The notes beneath the pieces were generated by a model. The model ran no database searches, was not told where the DNA came from, and worked only from the letters and a program-made list of their open reading frames with translations. From assembly GCA_037138335.1 (NCBI GenBank), contig JBAXIO010000001.1, forward strand, positions 291,230 through 355,229: a stretch of 64,000 nucleotides of DNA, read 5' to 3'. The stretch is from CAIRDP01 sp037138335. GTDB taxonomy: Bacteria > Bacteroidota > Bacteroidia > Bacteroidales > FEN-979. Below are positions 9,317 to 17,317 of this stretch, piece after piece. The translations under genes were made by a program, and so were the position numbers. Each line of letters begins with the position of its first letter. Position 1 is the stretch's first letter.

Positions 9317-10340
9317 GTGTCACTGCAATTGAACTTATATAGCAGGTAACCTGGGCGGCAGCAGCCCTGGCGTCGGCAACAGCTTCGCTCACCGAGATCG
9401 GTCCTTTGAGCGCCCCGGCCAGAAAAACACCTTCTATCCCGCTTAAGTTATTCTGCGAATGCTGGTCGGCCGAATTGATAAACCCGTCGTCCCCTTCCTG
9501 AAGGCCCAGCATTTTTGAAATTCCCCGGGTCCCTCCCGATGGAACAAAACCGCTAAGTAGAACCAGGAGGTCAATGGTCATTTTAAGAGGCTTGCCGGTC
9601 AGGGTGTCTTCTGTTTTCAAAATTATGGAACCGTCGGGGTTCTCGGAACATTCCGAGAGGCGTCCGCGGATAAAGCTGACCCCCCATTTCTGCTGGGCCT
9701 CATAATAAAGCTCTTCAAAATGGCGGTCGAACATCCGCAGGTCCATATAAAAATTGAAAACTTCAGATGCAGGGAACATTTCCTTAAGCTCGATGGCCTG
9801 TTTAACGCCTGTCACACAGCATACCTTTGAGCAATAAAGGTTCCCGACCTTTTCGTCCCTGGAACCGACGCAATGGATGAATCCTATTCGGCCGGGAGTT
9901 TTACCTTCGGATGTTAATACTTTCCTGCCCGATTTAAACTGTTCTTCAAGGTCGGCAGATGTGATCACGTTGTTATAGATGCCGTACCCGTATTCCTCTT
10001 TCTTCCTCGCTTCGAACAGCTCAAAGCCGGTTGCAACCAGCAGGGCTGAAGCAGTGTACTGAGAAAGGGGGCTGGTGACTGTGAACCCATTCTGGTGCCG
10101 GCTGATGCCTGTAATGGTAACCCCGGTCACAATCTTAGCATTGTTCAATCCTTTCATGGCAAAATCAAGGACATCGGAAGCTTTTTTACGGTCGGGAAAT
10201 AGCCGGTCCCAGCGGGCCAGGTGGCCCCCAGTTTCATTTTCTTTCTCCAGCAATGTGACATCCAAGCCTTGTTGGGCAAGCATGCCGGCTGCTGTCAGAC
10301 CTGAGATGCCGCCACCGATAACGATCACAGTGTTGTCCAT
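9309..10340 (-). CDS. HdrA-like FAD subunit, short form
   Basis: 343-residue flavoprotein. The N-terminal Rossmann motif GGGISG (residues 9-14) binds FAD. The HdrA-specific cysteines are present (HCVGSRD followed by YCSKVCC). A C-terminal FAD motif (GVFLAGALKGP) closes the fold. It is about half the length of methanogen HdrA: the N-terminal extension and the inserted or C-terminal ferredoxin domains are missing. It is therefore closer to QmoA-like or short HdrA proteins. One base separates it from the HdrB gene. Confidence 0.87.
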   Translation of the reverse strand: MDNTVIVIGGGISGLTAAGMLAQQGLDVTLLEKENETGGHLARWDRLFPDRKKASDVLDFAMKGLNNAKIVTGVTITGISRHQNGFTVTSPLSQYTASALLVATGFELFEARKKEEYGYGIYNNVITSADLEEQFKSGRKVLTSEGKTPGRIGFIHCVGSRDEKVGNLYCSKVCCVTGVKQAIELKEMFPASEVFNFYMDLRMFDRHFEELYYEAQQKWGVSFIRGRLSECSENPDGSIILKTEDTLTGKPLKMTIDLLVLLSGFVPSGGTRGISKMLGLQEGDDGFINSADQHSQNNLSGIEGVFLAGALKGPISVSEAVADARAAAAQVTCYISSIAVTHD

Positions 10341-10341
10341 G

Positions 10342-11409
10342 TTAATAAAATTTCAGGAAGGAAGGTGATTTGGGTTTCCCAATGAAATTGCCGTCTATAT
10401 CGAGAAATTTCTTTTCGGGATCATAAGGGATTCCCATTTTATCAAGCAGGGGTTCAACAGGCACCTGGTGAACCTGAAGGCCAAGGTCCCATGGGTCATA
10501 ACCCAGGATAAGCCCTGCGAGCTCTTCGTATGTCATGACAGGAATTCCCTGGCCATTTTCCCCATAGGTCGTTCCTTCCATTTCAGAGATTGCATACTGC
10601 CAGCGGTCAAGGAACATCGGGCAGCCCGGGCAATTGGTAAGGATGAGTTCCGGTTTATAGGGCTTCATTGAATCGAATTTCTTTTTTGATGCGGAAATGG
10701 AATATCCCCTGTTTGCTTTCACCAGATATTGCCTGAAACCGAAACCACAGCAATGCCGGCGTTCGGGATAATCAATGACTTCTCCGCCCCAGTCTTCAAT
10801 CATCCCGACAAGCACATAGGGGTATTCGGCTCCACCCACCCCTTTGTTTGGGAACATCCTCGAATAATGGCAGCCTATATGTTCAACTACGCGTATAGGT
10901 TTGCCGGTATCCTGGTTGACAAGGCGGTACCTGCCTGCATCGGCTATTTCCTTTCTGAGCTTAAAGGTGACATCGCTCGCATGCGCCAGGTTTTTCGGTT
11001 TAAGAAATTCCCGGCCTGTGGCGTTTCTCAGGTGGATCCTGGTTTGTTCTTCAACCTCGGGGAAATGCTCCCAGGTTTCCAGCACTTCGCTGTAAAGCCC
11101 GAAACTTGTGATGCATGAAGTGACGAAATTCTCATAACCGGCTTCGGTCATGAGTGCAAACTGCCGGGCCACCATAGTCATGGCCGTTTCAAACGGGACA
11201 ATGTCTGAATGGTAACCTATGCCGGAGCAGGTTGTATGGGAAGGGTTTTCAACAACATTTCTTCCCAGCTGCTTCATGTAACGGAAAAAAGTTTTTTCGG
11301 CGCCCGGGAAGAAATTCTGCCTCACACAGCTCCTGACGTAAAAGTAATTATCGTCGGCAATTTCTTTCTGGTATTCATCCCAGATCTGGCGTTTTCCCCC
11401 GGGCTTCAT
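10342..11409 (-). CDS. HdrB-like CCG-domain subunit
   Basis: 355 residues with two cysteine-rich CCG-type modules, the family that holds non-cubane iron-sulfur clusters for disulfide chemistry in HdrB. The first module has TTCSGIGYHSD and SCITSFG. The second has HIGCHYSRMF, RHCCGFGFRQ and TNCPGCPMF. The second module keeps the full CCG set; the first reads CSG instead of CCG. ATG overlaps the upstream HdrC stop (ATGA), so the genes are coupled. Confidence 0.85.
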   Translation of the reverse strand: MKPGGKRQIWDEYQKEIADDNYFYVRSCVRQNFFPGAEKTFFRYMKQLGRNVVENPSHTTCSGIGYHSDIVPFETAMTMVARQFALMTEAGYENFVTSCITSFGLYSEVLETWEHFPEVEEQTRIHLRNATGREFLKPKNLAHASDVTFKLRKEIADAGRYRLVNQDTGKPIRVVEHIGCHYSRMFPNKGVGGAEYPYVLVGMIEDWGGEVIDYPERRHCCGFGFRQYLVKANRGYSISASKKKFDSMKPYKPELILTNCPGCPMFLDRWQYAISEMEGTTYGENGQGIPVMTYEELAGLILGYDPWDLGLQVHQVPVEPLLDKMGIPYDPEKKFLDIDGNFIGKPKSPSFLKFY

Positions 11410-12119
11410 GATCCTGTAGTATGATCCTTGTTTACTGCTGTATATATGTGTTTGATGTAATCGTTTTTAAGGCCGTCGTCAAGCTGGATACCCATTTCCT
11501 CCGCTTTTTGCTTTGAGTATTCTTCAATTTTTTCGAACCTCGCCGTGCCCCCGGTTTCGTCAAAGATCTTTTTGATTTCATCCAGGTCTTCCTGCGGTAT
11601 AGCCCTCAGAACACCCGGGCCCGCTTTCTGATAATTGGCTCCCAGCCTTTCCATGACTTTTTCAATGTTTTGAAATTCCCATTCCCATATGGGGCCCTGT
11701 TCGGGGTGGTTTTCAGGTGTGATCTGGGAAGGATACAGGCAATAGCCGTATTTCAGTATCCAATGGCCGACAGTCCTTTTGATTGCAAGTTGCTGACGGC
11801 CTTTTTCCGACTCTGTAAAATATCCCGATTCCTGCGACAGGGACCTCAGGGCTGTAATAAGCAAGCCGGGAGCGTTATTCCTGGGGCATCTTGTCACGCA
11901 CGACATACATTCCCCGCAATACCATATGGTGTCGCTTTTCAATAACTCCAGGATTTTCTCATCATCCTTGGTCTGCAGGATGTCGACCAGTTTACGGGGC
12001 TGGTAATTGTAAAACTCAGCGGCCGGACAAATGGCAGTGCAGGTTCCGCAATTAAGACAGGCTTTCAGGCCTTCCACAAACCGGACATCCTGCCTGAGTT
12101 TTTCATAAAGTGCGCCCAT
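11406..12119 (-). CDS. HdrC-like 4Fe-4S subunit (first gene of the operon)
   Basis: 237 residues starting MGALYEKLRQD. Two iron-sulfur motifs are present: CLNCGTCTAICPA (about residues 23-35) and CGECMSCVTRCPRN (about 67-80). An ~150-residue C-terminal region without known motifs follows. Start 12119 is preferred over the longer open frame (to 12266) because the -7 promoter at 12127-12134 lies just upstream and the extension runs into the DUF4159 gene. It leads a five-gene set with overlaps or a 1-bp gap at every junction. Confidence 0.85.
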   Translation of the reverse strand: MGALYEKLRQDVRFVEGLKACLNCGTCTAICPAAEFYNYQPRKLVDILQTKDDEKILELLKSDTIWYCGECMSCVTRCPRNNAPGLLITALRSLSQESGYFTESEKGRQQLAIKRTVGHWILKYGYCLYPSQITPENHPEQGPIWEWEFQNIEKVMERLGANYQKAGPGVLRAIPQEDLDEIKKIFDETGGTARFEKIEEYSKQKAEEMGIQLDDGLKNDYIKHIYTAVNKDHTTGS

Positions 12120-12126
12120 AGTTAAA

Positions 12127-12134
12127 CAAAGGTA
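12127..12134 (-). promoter_or_regulatory. -7 promoter element for the Hdr-like operon
   Basis: Minus-strand TACCTTTG, 7 bp before the ATG of the first HdrC gene and after the DUF4159 stop. It implies a very short leader and an operon separate from the upstream genes. Confidence 0.7.
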
Positions 12135-12144
12135 AGAAAAAGGT

Positions 12145-12825
12145 TCATTTAAGAGTGAAAGCGTATTTGAGGAGATTACTCCCCATCTGAAGGGCTTTAA
12201 GCCTTGTAGGCTCACTGTCGTGGTGCACGTCAGGGTCTTCCCATCCGTCGCCCAGGTCACATTCATAGGAATAAAACACGACCAGCCTTCCTTCCCATAT
12301 CAGTCCAAAACCCTGGGGGGGCTTGCCGTCATGCTCATGAATTTTGGGCAATCCGTTTGGAAAGTCATATTTCTGATGGTAAACGGGGTGGGAGAAGGGC
12401 AACTCGATTAGCTCAAGTTCGGGGAATATCAATTTTAACTGGGGCCTGATGTATTTATCCATTCCGTAATTGTCGTCGATATGCAAAAAACCCCCGGCCA
12501 TCAGGTACTTCCTAAGGTTCCGGGCTTCCTGCTCCGAGAATACCACGTTCCCATGCCCTGTCATGTGAATAAAAGGGTAGTTCATCATTTCAGGGTTCCC
12601 TGCCTCAACTGTTGCAATCTCTTCGCTTATTCCCGTTCCGAGGTTCTTATTCGCGAATTTAACAAGGTTGGGGAGAGATGTCGGATTGGCATACCAGTCG
12701 CCCCCCCCGTTGTATTTTAACAGACCTATCTGGTACGAAGCGGGTGAAAACGAAGCAGAAGGCAGGGCAAGCATGCTTAGAAGCAGGATTTTAAACCAGG
12801 TATTTTTCATCATTAATTTCGGCAT
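12145..12825 (-). CDS. DUF4159 domain protein, exported
   Basis: 226 residues. A hydrophobic N-terminus (WFKILLLSMLALPSASFS) looks like a signal peptide, so it is probably periplasmic. The rest resembles the DUF4159 family, with segments such as HMTGHGNVVFSEQEARNL and GGFLHIDDNYGMD that recall a glutamine-amidotransferase-like fold. Function unknown. ATGs at 12825, 12813 and 12810 are all possible, and the two later ones give a more typical signal peptide. It begins 10 bp after rsmE, so the two are probably co-transcribed. Confidence 0.78.
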   Translation of the reverse strand: MPKLMMKNTWFKILLLSMLALPSASFSPASYQIGLLKYNGGGDWYANPTSLPNLVKFANKNLGTGISEEIATVEAGNPEMMNYPFIHMTGHGNVVFSEQEARNLRKYLMAGGFLHIDDNYGMDKYIRPQLKLIFPELELIELPFSHPVYHQKYDFPNGLPKIHEHDGKPPQGFGLIWEGRLVVFYSYECDLGDGWEDPDVHHDSEPTRLKALQMGSNLLKYAFTLK

Positions 12826-12835
12826 TGGATATTGC

Positions 12836-13540
12836 TTACATCCTGTTAATAAGATTTACAACTGCGGTCACATAAACACCTGCAGTTTCAGTCCTCAGCC
12901 TGCTTTCGCCGAGGCTGACAGGCACAAACCCTGCTTTAATGGCGGTCTCAATTTCAATTTCCGAGAAATCGCCTTCGGGTCCGATAAGGACGACCACGTC
13001 ACTGCCTTTAACATATGCCTTCTGTATTTCCTGTTCATTCTCGCTGAGGCAACTGGCAATGAGCCTGTTGCCCTGAAACGGCCTGTACACAAAGTCATTA
13101 AATGCAACAGCTTCATTCAGGCGGGGAAGCCGTGTTTTAAGCGATTGCTTTACCGCTGAAATAAGGATCTTGTTCAACCTGTCGTGGTTGACCCTGTTGC
13201 GTTCTGAATGGGTGCAGAAAACGGGTGTTATCTCGGTTATGCCTATTTCGGTTGATTTCTCGAGAAACCATTCAAGGCGGTCAGAGTTTTTGGTGGGTGC
13301 AATCGCTATATGCAGGCTGAAACCTCCCGGGGAAGGGTGCGTTGTCGTTTTTAAAATTGCAGCGGTTACTTTTCCCGAAGCAGTGTCGGATACGCATGCC
13401 TCATAAAGATTCCCTTTCCCGTCGGTAATATGTATATTGTCGTTTTTTCCCAGCCTCAGCACTTTGATACAATGCCTTGACTCATCCTCATCAAGCCTGA
13501 TGAAATTGCCATCGATGGTGTTGCTGAAAAACAGGACCAT
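12836..13540 (-). CDS. rsmE: 16S rRNA (uracil-1498-N3)-methyltransferase
   Basis: 234 residues, SPOUT-class methyltransferase that methylates U1498 of 16S rRNA. Family motifs are visible: DESRHCIKVLRLGKND near the N-terminus, and the C-terminal knot VVLIGPEGDFSEIE with SLGESRLRTETAG. Length is normal. It lies 24 bp downstream of the T9SS protein gene and upstream of the DUF4159 gene. Confidence 0.93.
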   Translation of the reverse strand: MVLFFSNTIDGNFIRLDEDESRHCIKVLRLGKNDNIHITDGKGNLYEACVSDTASGKVTAAILKTTTHPSPGGFSLHIAIAPTKNSDRLEWFLEKSTEIGITEITPVFCTHSERNRVNHDRLNKILISAVKQSLKTRLPRLNEAVAFNDFVYRPFQGNRLIASCLSENEQEIQKAYVKGSDVVVLIGPEGDFSEIEIETAIKAGFVPVSLGESRLRTETAGVYVTAVVNLINRM

Positions 13541-13564
13541 GTTCGGTAGGGTGTGCTTAGTTAA

Positions 13565-16500
13565 CTAATTAATGACCAGTTTCCCAACCCGGGTATTGTT
13601 ATTACCCGTGAGGCGAATAAAATAGATCCCTTTAGCGAGGCCGCCCAGGTCGATTATCTCTTTCATCGACTGCCTGCTTTCTGGGATTTGTTTTGAGAAT
13701 ACTTCGATCCCGTCAGCAGAAACCACGCTGAGAGCCTGGGCATCCCTGCATTGTTTGCACTCCAGGGTGAACATCCCGTGGGAAGGGTTGGGATAAATGG
13801 AAACACCTTCGAGCTCAAGAACATTTCCTCCAATACCAACCTCGCCCTGCACGGTAATATCTGAAAGGTAAAGGTTATTGCCGTTCTTGTTAAAGGCCTC
13901 GAACATCAGCCTGACACCCTGTTTCCCGACATAATTCTGGAGGTTGATATAATAACAATTGACCCCGTAAGACCCGCTGCACCATTCACCGGAATCCTCT
14001 GGCGTAAAAGATGTAGTGGCGGGCATCGCGGTTACAAATTGCGAAGGGGTGCCGTTTGGACCCAGAGAGAGCAGCCTTTGCCAGGTTTGTCCGCAATCCT
14101 CCGATATCTTTACGATCAGGGAATCCTTTATGGAGAGCCTCTGGGCGTATGCATGACGGAACGAAAGTTCGATCGGCAGGGTGGCAGGCATCATAATCGG
14201 GGGGCTGATCAGCTGATCCCTCCTGTTTATGGCCTGGTAATGATAAAAATTCATCCAGGCCGCCCTGGAACCTGTTGTGATCCCAGGAACGGTAATGGTA
14301 TCCCAGGTGAAATCATTTTCAGGATTTACGACTGTCCAGTTGTGCTGCGCAAATCCCCCGCTGAAATTTTCACTGAAAGGGATGCTGTATCCCCCGTTGA
14401 AAATGTATGATGTTTTGTTTGCAGAACTTTGGCCATTATTGTTAGCTGCAGAAAGTTTAACATCATACGGCCCTTGGTTGTTAAAGACCAGCTGTGGGTT
14501 TTGGTCATGGCTGTTGGTGCCGTTGACATAAGTGACCGCATCGGGTGTGAATTGCCAGGTCCAGTTATTCGGACAGTTCCTGGTAAGATCAGTAAAAATG
14601 ACTGTATCCCCCAGGCAAACAGCCTGTTTGTCGGATTTGAAGTCAACAGAAGGCATTAGGGTCCCGCTTACCGATATAAAGTCGGTTTTAGTGATGCTGT
14701 CGCGGGAGAATTCATTCCAGCATTTCAATTTCACACTGTAAGTGCCGGGTGTGGAATAAGCGATATTGGCAGGGTTTTTCTGGTTTGAAACGGCAGGCGA
14801 GCCTCCCTGGAAAGTCCAGGACCAGGAAGTGGGGACGCCACCAGAGAGATCTGAGAAATTAATTAAGCAGCCTGTCGGGATTGTTGTCTGGCTTGCCTGG
14901 AAGTCAACGGTCACCGGTGAATGATACATGTCGGAACCCCATAATCCCCTTCCGAATGAGCATGCATTGATGGCGTCCTTTGAGACCGAATCCCTGTCAT
15001 AATATATCTCAAGCTCGGTGATCAGTCCATTAGCAGGAAGGCCTTTACTGAAAGAGATCCAGCCGTTTGTAAATGCATCCCTATAATACACCCCTGCATC
15101 GGTACCCACATATAAACCTTCATTTGCATTTTTGTAATAGGCAATGGAACTTAGATGCACAGCAGGCAGGTTCCCTGAGATATTGGTCCAGCTTGTCCCT
15201 TTGTTCGCAGATTTATAAACCCTCGTCCCTGAGGTCATATAGATGATATTCGGATCTGCAGGGTGGGCTGCAAGGGAAGTTGCAGTGAGGGATATGGGGA
15301 GAAAACCTGTGATGTTGGTCCAAACAGGATTTGACGACAAACAGTTATCCGACCGGAACAGTCTATTGTCGGATCGGGCTGCGTACAAAATGTTACTGTC
15401 GGCGGCTGATTGCTCCAGCACAGCCATGTCAATGCCGTTGCTCCCTGCAAGATTGTTGGATATTTTTACAAAATTTATATTGGATGCAAGCACGTTTTCG
15501 GCCCTCCATACATTCTTGTAACCCACAAACATGCGTTTGTGATTCGATTTACTGAGGATAAACGGTGTGACCCAGGCACCGCTTTCGGTAATCCCGTTCA
15601 CCCCGTTGCCTGCAATATGTATTTCGTTGCTGTTGTTGAATTTACTGTAAACATCCCCGTAATATACTGTGTGGTAGGTATATGCTGCATCCGTGTAATC
15701 TATTGCACATTCCATCCCGTCGCCTCCGCCGGTAGCAAGCCATCCGCCGGAGTTGTAGGTGTACGTGCCGTTATCCTGGAAGCCATTGATGACTTTATCC
15801 TTTACTGTCTGGGCTACCCCCAGTTTATAGATCTGGCCTATAGTCATGGTTTCAGTGTAATATTGCCAGGATGTGCCTCCGTTTGCAGTCCCGAAAAGGC
15901 CCCCGTCATTGCATGCGTAGAGATGGCCGTTTACGGTTGAATAGGCCAGGAGGTGGCAGTCGGCGTGGACCGCCGGAACGCCACAGCCTCCGTACCAGTG
16001 TGAATTGATAGTCCAGTTGGCACCGCCATCTAAAGATCTCCATACATTAACACCTCCAACAAACACCATTTCGGCATTTGCCGGGTTTACTGCAAGGGAG
16101 AGGTCGTACCAGCCCTGGCCCCCCGTATCGGATCCGGTGCATGACCAGTCGAGGATATTCGGGTCTGTTGAACGTGTTGTAAAATTCAGGCCGGCATCGA
16201 CCGAACGGTATAATCCCTGAAACCCGCTCGAGACGTTGGAATTCAGGATGTACACATAATTTGGATTAGCTGCCGATACGCCGATCACACTTCTCTGGCC
16301 GCTCACAATGCCTGAAGTTATCTCGGTAAAGCTGACACCATTATCAGCAGAACGGTAAAAGTTGGTTCCGGCGACCGCGTATACAATATTCGGGTCAGCG
16401 GGCTTGAATTTAATATCGTTGAAATCCCCGGTTCTCGAAATTGTCCAGCTGGCTCCTCCGTTTACTGACCTGAAAACACCGCTGCTTGTTGCAGCAAGGA

Positions 16501-17227
16501 TAATCAGTGGGGCCGAAGGGTGCTGGATCATATTTCCAACAGTACAATTGCCCATCCCGGTATTTGACGGCACCCAGACAAGTCCCCCGTCGATGCTTTT
16601 ATAAACTCCCAGCCCGGGAGCGTCTGCGTGATCGCGGTCCCCGGAACCAATCAGGATTGTTGCCGGGTTCGAATAATCAACTATTATTGCTGAAACACCA
16701 AGGGTCGGGATCGTGTCGGTAGTTGTATGCCAGTTCAGCCCCCCGTTAACAGTATACCAGAACCCACCCGACGGAGCCCCCACATAAAGTTTGTCAGGAT
16801 CGGTGGGATGGAATGCAATGGTGTTTAATCGCCCAAGCCCGAGGTACCCTGCAGGCCCGGGAGCAGGAATGGTTGAAGGGCCAAGTGATACCCAGTTCCC
16901 GGTTTGTGAATGCTTTGCTGAGTTGAAGGCATTGTATGCATTATATGTGGCATCCGGTGCCGGTTTTGACCCATCCTGGTTAACACGGCTCTGCATCATG
17001 TATTCCCAGCGTTTGAACGACTTCCATCCGCAACCTTTGGTTATCTTCCTGTCCTTCCAGTAAATATTAAAAGCTCTTTGCGTCTTGAAGAAATTTGCAT
17101 TCGGGTCCCTCATCATTTCAATCCAGTAGGGATAGCTTGCGGTATCATGCTGAAGGCTTTGGGATACCACAAACGACGGTTTGCCTAAGGCAAGGCCCAG
17201 GAGGAAAAGAAGAAAGATTTTTTTCAT
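13565..17227 (-). CDS. T9SS-exported protein with sortilin-like BNR repeats and PKD domains
   Basis: 1,220 residues. There is a Sec signal peptide (about residues 1-22). A long run of BNR/VPS10-like repeats follows to about residue 760 (motifs such as SVNGGASW, SLDGGANW, SANKGTSW), likely a beta-propeller. Two PKD-like domains are near 790-960 (SWSWTFQGG, NWTWQFTPD), then a jelly-roll-like segment. A type A T9SS sorting domain forms the last ~80 residues (VSIYPNPSHGMF ... LAKGIYFIRL). It is therefore probably secreted or cell-surface attached. Ligand unknown; adhesion or glycan binding is possible. Confidence 0.88.
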   Translation of the reverse strand: MKKIFLLFLLGLALGKPSFVVSQSLQHDTASYPYWIEMMRDPNANFFKTQRAFNIYWKDRKITKGCGWKSFKRWEYMMQSRVNQDGSKPAPDATYNAYNAFNSAKHSQTGNWVSLGPSTIPAPGPAGYLGLGRLNTIAFHPTDPDKLYVGAPSGGFWYTVNGGLNWHTTTDTIPTLGVSAIIVDYSNPATILIGSGDRDHADAPGLGVYKSIDGGLVWVPSNTGMGNCTVGNMIQHPSAPLIILAATSSGVFRSVNGGASWTISRTGDFNDIKFKPADPNIVYAVAGTNFYRSADNGVSFTEITSGIVSGQRSVIGVSAANPNYVYILNSNVSSGFQGLYRSVDAGLNFTTRSTDPNILDWSCTGSDTGGQGWYDLSLAVNPANAEMVFVGGVNVWRSLDGGANWTINSHWYGGCGVPAVHADCHLLAYSTVNGHLYACNDGGLFGTANGGTSWQYYTETMTIGQIYKLGVAQTVKDKVINGFQDNGTYTYNSGGWLATGGGDGMECAIDYTDAAYTYHTVYYGDVYSKFNNSNEIHIAGNGVNGITESGAWVTPFILSKSNHKRMFVGYKNVWRAENVLASNINFVKISNNLAGSNGIDMAVLEQSAADSNILYAARSDNRLFRSDNCLSSNPVWTNITGFLPISLTATSLAAHPADPNIIYMTSGTRVYKSANKGTSWTNISGNLPAVHLSSIAYYKNANEGLYVGTDAGVYYRDAFTNGWISFSKGLPANGLITELEIYYDRDSVSKDAINACSFGRGLWGSDMYHSPVTVDFQASQTTIPTGCLINFSDLSGGVPTSWSWTFQGGSPAVSNQKNPANIAYSTPGTYSVKLKCWNEFSRDSITKTDFISVSGTLMPSVDFKSDKQAVCLGDTVIFTDLTRNCPNNWTWQFTPDAVTYVNGTNSHDQNPQLVFNNQGPYDVKLSAANNNGQSSANKTSYIFNGGYSIPFSENFSGGFAQHNWTVVNPENDFTWDTITVPGITTGSRAAWMNFYHYQAINRRDQLISPPIMMPATLPIELSFRHAYAQRLSIKDSLIVKISEDCGQTWQRLLSLGPNGTPSQFVTAMPATTSFTPEDSGEWCSGSYGVNCYYINLQNYVGKQGVRLMFEAFNKNGNNLYLSDITVQGEVGIGGNVLELEGVSIYPNPSHGMFTLECKQCRDAQALSVVSADGIEVFSKQIPESRQSMKEIIDLGGLAKGIYFIRLTGNNNTRVGKLVIN

Positions 17228-17251
17228 TGGGAATTTAGGTTGTTAACCTAG

Positions 17252-17259
17252 CAAAAGTA
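17252..17259 (-). promoter_or_regulatory. -7 promoter element for the T9SS protein
   Basis: Minus-strand TACTTTTG, 24 bp before the ATG at 17227. A short inverted repeat (TAGGTT/AACCTA, 17236-17250) lies between them. Confidence 0.65.
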
Positions 17260-17305
17260 CAAAAAAAGCAGTTTGGCTTCGAACGCCAAAGTTCATCACT
17301 TTGCT

Positions 17306-17313
17306 TATTTTTG
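17306..17313 (+). promoter_or_regulatory. -7 promoter element for ccoI
   Basis: TATTTTTG ending only 4 bp before the ATG at 17318. If used, the transcript would be leaderless or nearly so. Confidence 0.55.
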
Positions 17314-17317
17314 CGCA

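Noticed and set aside
9309..10340. Electron-bifurcating HdrA
   Set aside because: Only 343 residues, with no extra ferredoxin domains or partner hydrogenase or formate dehydrogenase genes nearby; bifurcation is not supported.
14039..16722. Several plus-strand frames opposite the T9SS protein
   Set aside because: Antisense shadows of the BNR coding sequence, without promoters or recognisable domains.
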